Assembly (NCBI GenBank): GCA_019787685.1
Contig: JAHNUO010000018.1
Location: 434,001-498,000 of the forward strand
Length of the DNA: 64,000 bases
From: Chiua virens
Lineage: Eukaryota > Basidiomycota > Agaricomycetes > Boletales > Boletaceae
Direction of reading: 5' to 3'
Positions 24,434 through 36,559 of this stretch are shown piece after piece (positions within the stretch are counted from its first letter, which is position 1; each line of letters begins with the position of its first letter). The notes beneath the pieces were generated by a model. That model made no database searches. It was not told where the DNA came from and saw only the letters and a list, made by a program, of their open reading frames with translations. The position numbers and the translations under genes were made by a program.

Positions 24434-26754
24434 TTATCCGATGTACGGTTTCACGCGGAGAGGCACCTTACACCCTTCCTCGCCAGCTACACGAGGTCTA
24501 GGGAGGATTCCCATACTCATCTCGATCTTTGTATCAGGACCATCCCGTAATTCAAAGACGAAATTCTTGACGAGGACAGACAAGACAGCCTGTACCGACG
24601 TGAACCAATCGATCCCCAAATTAGCATCGGATACATGGAAGACAGACAATGTCCGAAAGTATGACTGACCTTGAACTCGGCGATCGCAAAGTTCTTGCCC
24701 AGACATGTCCGCGGGCCGTCCGAGAATGTGAGCAAGTGTCGGTGTCCTCGGACCTCTCTTGCCTTGGTTGGAATTCCATTTTCACCAGCACCTGCGACCC
24801 ATCGGCCGGGCTTGAAGATTTTGGCATCTTCACCCCAAATGGTGTTCGAACAGTTGACTGCGGACATGGGAACGACGACGCTCGTTCCCGCAGCAATAGG
24901 GAGGCTCTCAATCAGCTCGCCTGATTTCGTGCGGACTGGTTCGGACAGAGGGAGCAGGTCGTCTTCCGTGGCCTAACGAGGTAGAGACGGATGTATCAAA
25001 AGAGAAGACGGTACAGAGAAAGTGTATGCGTACCACGCGTATAGTCTCACGAATGGGCGCGTGGAGGCGGAGAACTTCATGGACGACAGCATCGAGATAT
25101 GGAAGATTGTTGGTGAGTTGATCGTACGTTGGATCTGAACCAAGGTCGAGAAGTTCATTTCGCAGCTTCATCTGAATATCGGGGTTCAGGGAGAGCTCGA
25201 TGAGGGCCCACTAGAAGCCGGAGGTCAGCGATTGCACAGACATGGCCTGGATGAGATTACCGTCAAGCTAACTACGGTATAAATGAGACACATTGCTACT
25301 CCATGTGTGGAAGTTGAACTTACTGGATGTGGTCTCGTATCCTGCAAGAATCAGGACCTTCATCTGTTACCAAACCCGATAAATAGAGCGTTGATGGAGG
25401 AGTTCGAATCACGTCACCTGCGCAATTACTTCTTCCTTTGATAGATGGAACTCTGACTCGACGCTCTCCCCTTTGACTGTTTCAAGTTATTTCAGAACCA
25501 TGAACGAGGGCGAACTTATCAGACATACTCAAAAGCCCAATAATCGACTTTTCTTCATGCTCCTCATCTCCGCTCATTTTGAACTCCTTCTTTGTTCGAG
25601 CTAACAAGACATTCGATATATCCTCTAATGCATGGTGCAGCTTGTCTCTCAACTTTGAACGTGAAGTGGGTATATGCAGAAGAATGGGGAACACTTGGGT
25701 CAAGAGGACCAAACCGACGTTTGTCACGGAAGAGCTACTTGATGAGGTAAGTGAGTCGAAAGTTGAACCCACCGGGGACTGTTTCCCCTCGAGTGCACCA
25801 AAGTTATGTGAGAAACCGGCGAGACCCATGGTGTCGAGGCTGGCGTAAATGCATCTGTGAGTCAGAACAAACAAGAAAGAGGCAGACATCTTACGAGATG
25901 TGATTCATCCTTCGAATAGATAATATTTCAGTCAGACTTTTGGTCCAAAGCGGCTACACCTCTGAAACCCACCAATTCTGTACCTCGATAATAGCACCAT
26001 CTTGACCACTCGACTCGATGAGAGCATTCCAGGCTCCTTTGGCCTATAACGGGAACAATCCAACAAATTAAATACATGCGAAAGTTCAGAGATCCGGCAA
26101 TACCTTGTATGCAGAGTCGTAGAATATCGGCACCAGATTGCGAAGGGCAGCAACGCTGAAGGCGGGGGTCAAGGATTTGCGTTGTCTAAAAGCAGCGGAT
26201 CAATTCGTTTTCGTCGGTTCAGATGTGATCCAGAAACGTTCCTTTTATGGCTTTCTCCGTCAGCCCAAAATAAACCTCGTCCGAACTATCAATGGTACGG
26301 TCACATCAGGCTCGGAATACCTTGATACAAGCCAACCCCTAAGGACGGAACTCACCCCACGCTCGAGGGATTTCTTTATTATAGGCGCCTTAGCGTAGGT
26401 CCACGTATCCTTGGAGTGAAAGTGTGCGAGAGCCTTCAGATCATACAGCACAATCCGATGACTTCCCAAAGCTGTGGGCATTTCAAAGACGGCACCGTAC
26501 TCCTTCGCCCATGATTCGTACACGGTCCCTTGGTCATCCCCCTCCAACACTATCTTTCCAGCTCCATATACAAAACTCGGGTTTGGTGGACCCTTAAGTC
26601 TGTAAGTGCGAACCCGCCTACGTGACATGCGGATCAGCTTGAGGAACGCAAAAGCTGCTGTACATGCCACTACAGCATTGAACGCGGAAAGCTGTGGGAA
26701 ATGATCCAGAATCTTCAGGACGGACTCGGGGACTTTGGTGGAAAGAATATTCAT
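24434..26754 (-). CDS. Cytochrome P450 monooxygenase
   Basis: Model: complement of 26356-26754, 26242-26285, 26104-26185, 25973-26043, 25895-25909, 25529-25839, 25418-25476, 25324-25363, 25261-25271, 25034-25210, 24670-24972, 24434-24589; 12 exons, 555 residues. It has an N-terminal membrane anchor (about 20-45) followed by a basic stretch and a Pro-rich hinge, the I-helix AGYETTS (about 335), the K-helix ExxR (EVLR, about 389-392), and the heme loop FSDGPRTCLG with Cys near residue 493. It should be an ER-anchored haem-thiolate oxygenase needing a P450 reductase. The substrate is unknown. Exons of 11 and 15 nt are needed to complete SISLTW and WMNHIS. The donor after exon 2 reads GA instead of GT (26241-26240), either a splice-site change or an error. 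It lies 0.8 kb from the ABCC gene, on the same strand. Confidence 0.9.
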
Positions 26755-27565
26755 GGTTTAAATGGGACGAACAGAGGAGGGTTAAAGTATGGACTGGGAA
26801 GCGACTCAAGTGAGTGGTTTTATACACCCCAGGCGATGATAGACGCGGAGTCGCGAGGAACGTGGTGACCCGAGCCAACGATGTTTATTGACCGGTATGA
26901 CTGCGGCCGGTTTCAAGTTTGCGCCGGCGCTGCTAGTGTGTGAACCTTGGTTGTATGCTGACGGAACGCTGTTTGGAGGAAGTGTCTCTTCCAAGCATCA
27001 AGTGAACGATGGAGATGCACGCCACCCTCCAGGCTTGATGTCGGTTCATGACAACGGTGGCCTCAGCTATGAACACCGCAATATCGACCTGGACCGTGAA
27101 GTCGACTCAAAGTCTCCGAGAAGCACTGTTCTTGGACTTCTGAGTCGGCATTCAATGTTTTTCGGATCTGTGACCGACGCTCAGGCTGCGCTTAATGTTC
27201 AGTATTCGTCATTAGATCATAACTTACAAGTTCCGGAGCCTCCGAAGCGTACAACTCCAGAGCCTCTGAGGGACTGAAAAGCTAGGTGACTGGAACGTAA
27301 CTGTCAGTGTCAGACGAGCACTCGCTGCATCTCGCCGATCTTCGTGCCCAACTGCTAAGTGCCATACACAATTCTGGGAAAATCATCCCGACTCAACAAG
27401 AAAAAAAGCACGTAAAGCCAGTCTACGATAGCCAGATTCTAGGACAATTCGATAGCAATTCGACATCAAATAAGCATAACAAACAAAGGTATCTACATGT
27501 AATTATAAGGGCGACCCCATGAGAGCAATTTACTCCGGGTCTTTTCCAAGTTCCAACGGTCCCTT
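26755..27565. other. Intergenic between P450 and ABCC genes
   Basis: This stretch holds the P450 promoter and the 3' flank of the transporter gene. The plus-strand open frame at 26888-27277 has no recognisable domain and no splice-supported partner exons, so it is not called a gene. No repeat or RNA gene was seen. Confidence 0.4.
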
Positions 27566-30500
27566 CTACGAGTCCTCGCTTTCTTCCCCGACGTGCTCCG
27601 CTCCTGTCCCACAACCATTTCCATTCTCATTCTCCGCTTGCACCAACCCTGCTTCAAACGCCATCCCATAAAATCGCGACGTCTTATCCGCCAACAACAC
27701 CTCCGGCGCGTCAAACTCGGCGACGCGACCATGATCGAGCACCAATACGCGCGTGGACTCAATGATGGTGTTCAAGCGGTGTCTGTCAGAAAAAAGTGCC
27801 GTGAGGAAACAAGTACGCTAGGAAAACGAGGATACATACGCAATGGTCAAAATCGTCACGTCATCAAACAGAGGTCCACGAATGATATCTTGAATCGCAC
27901 GATCCGTGTCCAAGTCGACGGCGGACGTTGCTGTTTCGATGTGTCAGTCCATGTATCCATGATTCGCTCGTATCAGCGTACCTTCGTCGAGAACAAGTAC
28001 CTTGGACTGTGTCACAAGGGTGTCAGCAATCGGCATTTCGAACGGGCAAAACAACACACCTTTCTCAATAGCGCACGAGCAAAACACAATAATTGCCTTT
28101 GTCCAGCAGACAAGGACAACCCACCCTCCTGGACTGGCGCATCGAGGCCTTCGGGAAGACTCTCCACGTAAGCCTTGAGGTGCGCCTGACGGATCCTCGT
28201 TGGTCAACAGCACAGAGACGCGGGAAGACTACACACATGTTCGAGTGCAGCCCAAATATCGGCATCAGGATGCTCACCCACGGGATCGACATTCTCCCGG
28301 AGAGTACCTTCAAACATGTCCGGACTTTGAGGCACGATCGAGATCACTGATCGCACTGTACAAAGATGAATGAGTGTTCGAGCTTCTCGTCAAGTAGACC
28401 GCGGAACGGACGTACAGTCATGCAGGCCGATCGTGCTAATATCCACCCCATCGATCAGGATTTTGCCAGATGCCGCTTCCAAGATACGGAACAGCGCAAG
28501 AAGCAGCTACCGCACAAAAATGTTTAACAAGAGGCTGAACATACAGTGGCCACTCAGACTTACAGAAGACTTTCCGGCGCCCGTCCTTCCAACGATCCCG
28601 ATCTTTTCCTTTGGTTTCTAACCAGGGAAAAATCAGGACTTCAAATGGAATGCGTCGAGAAATGGGTACGCACGATGGTCAACGAAATCTCCTTCAACAC
28701 CAAATCTAACTCAGGTCGATACCGCATCGAATACTCACTATACGCTGTGAGCCGCTGCACAATCATAACGTTGAAGCCAACGCTGGACGTACCGGAACTC
28801 GACCTCGCCGGCACCAGGCCAGCCCGCCGGCGGTTTGCTATCAGGCAGTTCACGAGGTGCCTCGGGTGCTATGTCATTCGCGTAGTGCGTGATTCGCTCC
28901 ACGCTGACCACGTTTTGTTCTACTTCGCTTGCTGAACGCACCAACCAGTTCTTCCCGCATCCCATTCTCAGTGACGACACACAGAAACAAGTTCGATGTA
29001 CTCACCAATGCGCCCGTAGTGTTCAACGCATAAGACAAGACCATCCCGACAAGTCCAGCGTCCACATTACTCGTCACGACGGCAGAGACGGCCAAGACAG
29101 CGGTGGAGAGAATGATGATGGAACCGACAAAATCCAGTCGGATGGCAAGCCATCGGTTGACGGAAATACTGGGAACGAAGCAAATCTGGTTCCGGTCAAG
29201 CCGTCGTGAATTGTGCGCAACAAAAATGTGTTGCTGGTGATAGGCTCGGATGGTTGAGAGACCGGACAAAGACTCGGTGAACCATGCAAAGATTGGGGAT
29301 TTCGAGACGGCGTCGAGACGCTTGAGCTCACGCGAGGTCGAGAGGTAGTAGCTAGAGAAACACGAGATGAGAGGTGAACGAAGCGCAGATCACCAAGCTT
29401 ACACAGTCACTCGGTAGTAGAGCCACCCGAGGGGAAGGATGAGGAAAAGGAAGGGGGGGAAACTGACACCGATAACCAACAGAATCCCTACAGTGCTGGC
29501 GCATGTCTTTACCAAATTTTGAACCACCTGATCGAATAGTTAGTAGACATGAAAATTGTCGGGAAGCGATTCCACTTACTCTCCCGAGAACGATGTCGAC
29601 AACGTAAATATCACGAGAGAACAAATTCAAAATCCTAATGTCTCCGATTAACATGTGCCATCACCAGGATAGATTCACGGATTGCCATACCTTCCACTAG
29701 GTGTCGTTTCAAAGAAGCTCAGCGGCGCCCTCATAATCGACTCCAACATCTAATAAAGTAATTTGTAAACCCACTCATAGTAAAACATGAAAAACGCACC
29801 GTATCATGCAAATACTTGGAACTCCTCAACGAGCACAATACCCAAACCAACAATCCGGAGGCGAGACCCAACACAACGGTTGCCAGGTTGACGACACCGT
29901 AGCCAAGTAGATATGGATCTACCAACCCAGTGTTCCTTCCAGACTCACGGTTGCTCTCCCCCCAAAGGCGAAGCATAAACGTGGACAAGATGGAGGACGC
30001 CTGCCCCAGAATTGCGGACAGTATGAAGAGGTAAAATCCAACCTTGGATACTGCTTGGAGGTACTGCAAGTACACCTTCTTCTTCACGCGTCCTTGTTCG
30101 CTGTGCTCCTTCGAAATCCCCGAGTCTACCACCTGACGAACGGAGGGAAGAGGTCCGATGACCGCCTTGCTGAAGCTCGTTCGACGGACGACCTTCTCCG
30201 CTACAGAATCGATCTCGTTGATAAGTGCCGTTTGCGTTTTGTTGTCGCCGCTCGTTGGTGTATTGATACCACTTCCGCTCGTAGGTGTCGGGGTGACTGC
30301 CCCGCTCGTCGTACCGGATGCAGACCCATTCGTAGCGTGGTTTTGGCTAGAATCGCGAGTCGAAAACTGTCGCTCACAAGACGAGAGATTACTTACATGA
30401 GCTTGCGAATTGCACTATCGGGATCCGAGATGAGTTGTGAGTACGACCCACATTCAAGGATGATACCCCGTCGAATATACACAAGCTGGTCGAAATATTT

Positions 30501-33500
30501 GAGGAATGCAATGCTATTGGTAACAAGAACTCTAGCTTTTGTGGCGAGGAGACCCTCTGGACCGATGACATTGTCTATAGCCCCAGCGTCAGACATGTTA
30601 TGGACCACCCTTAAGTGAAACATGGCCCACCGAAGACATGACGAGCAACATGGGCATCGACCGCAGCCAAGACATCATCAAGAAGAATTCTGCGTCCTCA
30701 AATCAGTATAAAAATTATGGTAATGCTCACAAACTCACAAATCAGCTCTGGCATATACCGCGCGCGCCAATGCAACTCGAGCACGCTGCCCCCCACTCAA
30801 CTAATAGCACGCGTAAGAAGTAAGAAGCTACAATATCGAAGGAAACCTACCGTAATCCCTGAACAATACCATCGTCCTCAGAAATTCACAAAAGCATCGC
30901 TAGAAACTCACCTTTTTCGCCGACTTCAGTCATATCCCCCTGCGGGAGAACCGCTAAATCGGGCTTCAAGGCACAAGCTATCCATACCGTCAGCGAAAAA
31001 AACGACGCTAAATTCCGATCGTATGTACCTTCGATGACGAGGTCATAAAACGACTCGTCGTACTCGTGCGAGAACAAAATGTTGTCGCGGATAGTGGCCG
31101 ACAAAATCCTAGAATTGGTAAGTAAATAAGTGCCATTACCTAAGACCCCGCTCATACCAAGGATTCTGAGCAGCATACGCAACGCTACCAGCTAACACGA
31201 CCTCTCCTTCTGTCTTCCGCATATCACCGATGACAGCAGAAAGGAGACTGCTCTAAGGGTTCAACCGTCGTCAATACACGTGTTCTCCAATGTACAAACT
31301 GGCCTCACCTTTCCAGCCCCAACTCTCCCGAGGATTCCCACTAACTCACCCTTGCGAACCGTGAGGTCAATGCCCTCGAGCGCAGGCTGACCGTCATTTT
31401 TGGACCACCGAAACTCTCCATCCCGGACCGACAAGACCTCATCGCCGATCGTCAGAGAGCGTTTTTCAATTCGCTTTACCGCGTCTTCTTGAAGTTCATT
31501 TGCGTGCAAAAAATCGGAAAGACGTTTGACCGAGACAAGGGCTTCGACAATATTAGACATCACTTGACTGAACTGTACGTAGGGAAGGATATGAAGACGG
31601 GAACGTGATGTAATAAAACATAGAGCCTACCATGCCGAGCGGGAATTGAAGAAGCATGAAGAGGGAGATGCATGGGAAGATGACATCGGCAGTAAGGGGT
31701 CGTGCCGAGAATACCGAAGCCGTGGCGAAAGAACAGAATGCGACGACCACTATCATCTCTTAGTGCACGAAGAGGTTACCGAGAACAAGAGCACATACAT
31801 GGAATACCAAGCCACAAGGAGTTGTTCATTGCCGTGGCAATGCCAATGGTTCGGAGCGTCTTGAGCTCCAGATCGTTTCGAACATGCAAGACACGACGGA
31901 TGAAGGCGTAATCCCACGCATACAATTTGATGCTTGTTGATGTATGAGCGCATATTATGGTTCAGTAGCCGCAAAGATTTACCTCTTAATGTTGGCGAGG
32001 AGTTCGCTCATCAATCTGGTGCGCTTATCCCGATTCTTCATTTGCTTTTCGTGCATCTTTTTCAAAATCTGTGCAGTCCACGCATTCAATGGCGTAGAGA
32101 GGATCATTATAGCCACCCCAACAAAGGCAGACCATCCAAGAAGGTTATAAAGAGATACAAATGCAAGGGTAATCTGATTTCGAAAGTCAAAAGCACGTGG
32201 AAATGCCGAGAGGAACGCACGTACCTGGTATGGTCCAGAGATGGCGATGAGACCATATGTGCAAAGGTCCTGAATCCTAGTCGCATCGACTGACATTAAA
32301 TTGACGATATCTCCAGTAGCACGGCTACGTTCATCGCTCGAAAGAACGAGAGCCTTGTTGTAAATGACTGTGACAAGACCAGCTCGAATACGCATGCCAG
32401 TCATCATACAGATCTGAAAATACTAGAGTGTACTATTCAGCGATGTGACTAAGGCCATTGGAACAGCATTTTACCTGATGAAGAATGATGGTCTGGACCA
32501 TAGAAGACACAAACATAAGAATCGCGAGGGAGTAGCCCAGAAGGGGCGTCGTAGCAGCCAGAAGGCCGGCCTCTTTGTCGTCCTGGTAATCAGATATATA
32601 AGAAAGGAGAGCAGCCAGAAGTGCGGGCTGGACAAAGGTTAAGCTGTCCTGAATGAGCTTGAGAAAGGCGGCAAGGAGATAAGGCCTGCCATAGGCCACG
32701 AAAAGAGCCGTCCATAATCCGGTGCTAGACCAAATCCGAGGGTCAGGAAGCAGTCTGCACAGACAAATTGTACTCACTGTCTCTCAAGGGCACGCTGGAG
32801 GTCATTTCCGAGTTTGGTAGACTCGTCGGATGGGGCGAGTGCAGGAAGATCATCCTCCGTGATGACAACTTTGGCACCTTTTCGTAAGAGAGGAGTCATC
32901 CAATCAAATGACCATATGCTGAATACGTTAGCAGTAAGTATCGGGCTTTCGTCGTTTGATTGGGGGTGTCGTCCGGAGATATGCACTCGAATGCAAAGGA
33001 AAGTAAGCCGAGAGGTATAGCTACGCATTTCCACAGGATAACCCGCGTGATGGGATAGGATTCCGCGTATGAGTGCGTCCATATAAGGAAGGCAATGGTA
33101 TAACAAGGCCAAAAGAGCAGGATAGTGGTAGAGGAGGACCGGGTTCGAAGGTGATTGAGAGAGGTCAAACACAAGGCGAGGAATAGCGCGAGGGGCTCGA
33201 GTACATGGGGAAGTTGAACGACACTGGTGTTCCGATCGACGACGATGAAGCCTAGAGCGACGACACTGGACAACACAGCAAGACCAAGGAAAGTCTAAAG
33301 TTGCAATCAGCACATGCACGACACACGAATGAAAGCCAAACTGACGAGCTTGACCCAGAGTCGCCAGCGGCTGCTTCGGGAAATGTCACGCGTGGGGGCA
33401 TAAAATAGGAATGCTGATACGAGTGAGGGCGGCGATGATGAAAATAGCGAGGAGCGGTGAGAGAATGAAGGCTTGTTCTGCACAGAGCGACAAATCGAAC

Positions 33501-33565
33501 TCTCTGTGGGGAGATATCCAATTCCAACCGTCGGGGTCGTAACATTGTACGACTCGGAGCGCCAT
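27566..33565 (-). CDS. ABCC-subfamily (MRP/Ycf1-type) full ABC transporter, 29 exons
   Basis: About 1504 residues in 29 exons. First exons: 33346-33565, 32778-33294, 32475-32724, 32225-32413, 31983-32173. Last exons: 28060-28185, 27982-28006, 27840-27930, 27566-27782. Order: hydrophobic TMD0, L0 linker ([12 protein letters not shown]), TMD1, NBD1 (Walker A GRVGAGKSS, signature [15 protein letters not shown], Walker [12 protein letters not shown]), a Ser/Thr-rich linker, TMD2 ([15 protein letters not shown]), and NBD2 ([34 protein letters not shown]). The family pumps glutathione conjugates and other organic anions across vacuolar or plasma membrane. An 8-nt exon (30851-30858) supplies part of GITLSGG. 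Frame breaks: one extra base in the G5 run 33394-33398, one missing in the G5 run 32962-32966, and a phase mismatch at the exon 7 acceptor (31756). Confidence 0.9.
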
Positions 33566-34061
33566 CGTGTGCGACAAACGACGACCACAGCAACTCAGTT
33601 TTTATAATTGGTGGATTATAAATCGTCTAAATGAACATGACTGGGAGTATAATTTAAGACGGAACCGACGCAGCCTTTCCCACTGCTACTTAGTAGACGC
33701 CCACTGATTGGTCAGTTACATTGGTCATCTCGAACTTTGTTCGCTTGCACTTTCAGATTATCCGACGGCGTACTATGTCCGAATATGCATTCCAGCGCTC
33801 AAAGAGGTTTCTGGAAGGCTAAGTGAGTACTATCTTATAATAGTGACGCGTGACGCGTTATGTGGCGGCTAAAATTCTTATTCGATCATGATGCTGTGAG
33901 ACTGCGAGTCTCGCTGGACCGTTTCCGATCGAGTGACATCATACTCGACTCTTTCTGGACTGACTCATTCCGGAATGAAAAGACAGCGCCACATACTACA
34001 CCGCGTTGATACAAAACGGTAAGCCGACGATAATCTTACCAATTACCTCTGACAATCTCCT
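33566..34061. promoter_or_regulatory. ABCC promoter region with paired ACGCGT boxes
   Basis: Two ACGCGT words lie 1 bp apart at 33846-33851 and 33853-33858, about 280 bp upstream of the ABCC start. ACGCGT is the Mlu I cell-cycle box in yeasts; whether it acts so here is unknown. On the minus strand a TATAAAA-like stretch lies about 35 bp upstream of the start codon. Nothing else was recognised. Confidence 0.3.
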
Positions 34062-35383
34062 TCAGTCACTCCCTTGCCCCATCTTCGATAGTAAACTAAA
34101 CTCGCTCGAGACACCCTGTGCGTACAGATCAAACTGTCCACGCTTGCGTCGCAACGACTGCATGCGACGCGGCTGCTGTGAACTCAGGCTCTCAGCCGCC
34201 TTGCGCAGTGTCGCTGCCTGCGCCAGGTTCGAGATCGACAGGTTCTCGCTCAACCCCGCCCGGACGCGCGCAACCTTGACCGCATCTGTCACAGTGGTCT
34301 TTCCGTCGTCCAGCGTCTCTTCCACGCCTGCGCTTCCTTCGGGATGTGGGCCGGTGACGTTCGTCGCGTTTTCCAATGCCTTCCTCTTCACCACATTCAC
34401 ACCCTGGGTCTTCGAAACGCCAAGATCTCTCTTTGGCGTAAGTTCCGACGCAGCAAATAGCCGATCCATGTGGAACCGACGACGCATTGCACTTTCCGTG
34501 AGCAATTGTACGTACTTCTTCCGATGGGCTCGTCCTTCCGCGTCCGCATTTACCCCAGCCGTAGAGTCCGCAGGTGCGACCGCAGTCGAAACGGTAGTTT
34601 TGCACCGAGCTTCTACCTGGGTTTCTTTCCACAGATACGGGAACTTGATTGGTGTATATTTCACAAGTCTTGTGTCGTGCGTCTCGATGGGCGACCGTAA
34701 CTGACATAACGCATCAGCCGTTCATTCTCTGGAGTCTTGGCGCAAGTGCGACTCGCCATATGCGGGATGTGCTGAATGTGCAACATCAACTCAGTGCAGA
34801 TGACATCCAACTTGGGGATGATGAAATTCTGCTCGCCGGGTGATATCACGAATTACACAAACGCCTCGAACTGGCAACTGAACACGCACCTCGTCCACTT
34901 CCAAGCAGAGCACACGAAGTTTTGACAACCGGAGGAGGAGCACGAACGTGGACTCCCTAGCGATGACCAACATTTGCCATGGGCTCGCGGGGGTATCGGT
35001 ATCGTAGAACAACGATGACTATGAGTAGAAGGCTGACAGTCAGCAGGACTTTCTCGACGGACACGGAGGGGATATTGGCTGACCAACGCAGGCACTCCAT
35101 CGTCGAGCGAAGCCATCAACTCACCCGCCTCTCGCTTCGCTTCTTGGATCACTAACTGCACGACTTGGTGGAGTGCGAAGCATGCGTTCCATGAGACTAT
35201 GATCAAGCGATAAATCGCCGCGAACAGATGGAAGAGTGTCTTGAAGGCGAGCATTGCTGGCGTGTTGATGGTTTGCAGGAAAGGGATGCACGGCTGGTTG
35301 CGGACTGGAATGCAGCAGATTGTATTCCAACCCGTCAGCCGCCCGGGGCTCACACTGACAAACATAAGTCCTGCGCCACACAA
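34062..35383 (-). CDS. Unrecognised protein with a hydrophobic N-terminal segment
   Basis: This is a minus-strand multi-exon reading with good coding character but no recognised family. A hydrophobic segment (LFHLFAAIYRLIIVSW, about 35190-35260) is followed by an amphipathic stretch ending in EAKREAG. Next come an exon with SPWQMLVIARESTFVLLLRL and EVDE (about 34905-35010), then NFIIPKLDVICTELMLH and TPENERLMRYV (about 34705-34850). The last exon runs to the stop at 34062 (VKYTPIKFPYLWKE, then a charged C-terminus with an Arg/Lys patch). The join near 34700 needs either a small intron or a missing base. The start is uncertain (candidate ATG near 35260). It may be a membrane-associated protein; no function is claimed. 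Confidence 0.45.
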
Positions 35384-35644
35384 ATCCAGGGCGGGGACAA
35401 GCGGGGGATAAGGTATACCTCATACCCCGGATCGTCGCCACTCAGTGACATTACATCGCATCGCAAACAATCTTCACACTCTGTTCAATGATTGTTTTCC
35501 GGTCGGAAAGAGGATAAAGTGTGCGTTCCAGGATCTCTGTCCCGAGGACCCACTGTCTTCGAGTGATTCCGTTCGCAGGATGACAGAGCTCGTCCCCTAG
35601 AGCTCGTCAACACACCTAGATTGAATTCGCAGGTATGATTACCC

Positions 35645-36020
35645 TCAGGAGATCTGCACTTTGTAATTGGGCCTGCGGGAATCGCCGATCCGCTGAAGGG
35701 TTTTGGTCAGATGCAAAACACGCTTCCCCCGGCCCTGCCTCTCTTTTCTAAGCCTGCGCAACTCGTGGATCCCCATACCTTCCGCGGTTGCGGAAAACCA
35801 CTCGAGCGAGTCTTCGCGCCATTCAAGCATTCCGCCTCCTTCCTTCATACACCGTCTCCATGTCTCCAGCGTCCCGATCCTTTCGAGAAGTCCTCATACC
35901 CAAGAAGTTTGCAAGCTTCTGTATGCAGCGAGGTGCGCTTCCCGTGATACCCGTGGATCAGAGTGGCCCGTCAGACTGCACCATCCATACCGGGTATGTC
36001 TCGACGCCAAGTTCTATATG
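35645..36020 (-). CDS. Possible small coding remnant, unrecognised
   Basis: The minus-strand frame from about 36020 to 35645 encodes a Trp-, Glu- and Arg-rich sequence (LEWREDSLEWFSATAEGMG, ELRRLRKERQGRGKR). A single TGA interrupts it near 35905, which a GTATGAGG donor there could remove, but no acceptor was fixed. The amino-acid composition looks coding. An open frame on the other strand (35703-36059) is less convincing. It may be the first exons of the neighbouring minus-strand gene or an independent remnant. Confidence 0.25.
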
Positions 36021-36348
36021 AATGCGTCCGACTCGAACCCTTACGTCCCGGCGAAGTAGCATGTAGCAAGCTCTCCAGAGAACAGATCCTGAAATCGGGC
36101 CAGGAAGAGATTCGGCAACGTTGCTTGCCAGGCCGGCCGATCGTGTTGCTGAAATTACCGGACGTAAGCGTAAATTTTAAAAATCGGTGCTTCGTGTGCT
36201 GACCTCATATACCTGCACGTTGATCTTGTCCGATGTTGCGATACCCACCACTCACAAACGCAAAGTCATTACGACTACTTACACATTTTGCCATCGTTTA
36301 AATTTTGCCACATAATCGAGTGGCAGGCGGCGGCGCCCGGCGCCCCTC

Positions 36349-36484
36349 ATGATCATCGCAATCAAGTTACTCAAATGTGAGGTGGGGTTGTCATATTGCG
36401 GGGTAACACTGGCGAGTCAGGCAGTGTTACCCCGCAATATCACAGCCCTACCTCACATTCGAGTAACTTGAATGCGATGATCAT
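36349..36484. repeat. Near-perfect 63-bp inverted repeat (hairpin element)
   Basis: The arms at 36349-36411 and 36422-36484 are reverse complements with about four mismatches, around a 10-bp loop. The outer end is ATGATCATCGCA and the inner end is GTAACACTG. The structure is a compact stem-loop or MITE. A degenerate relative with the same ACTCAAATGT and GCGGG..AACACTG blocks lies at about 39055-39180. Both copies sit between decayed esterase fragments. Confidence 0.85.
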
Positions 36485-36559
36485 GACCATGAGCTCATCA
36501 ACTTGAGCTTGAACATCAGGATTTAATGTAAATGTCGTGATTCGCGATTATGTCACTGT

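Noticed and set aside
26888..27277. 129-codon plus-strand frame between P450 and ABCC
   Set aside because: There is no domain, no partner exon and no coding-like composition; it lies in promoter DNA.
30055..30618. 187-codon plus-strand open frame antisense to the ABCC linker and NBD1
   Set aside because: The minus strand carries the family motifs in phase; the plus frame is a shadow.
34192..34707. 171-codon minus-strand frame overlapping the gene at 34062
   Set aside because: It is out of frame with the better coding stretch ending at 34062 and is very Arg/Gly-rich, typical of a shifted frame.
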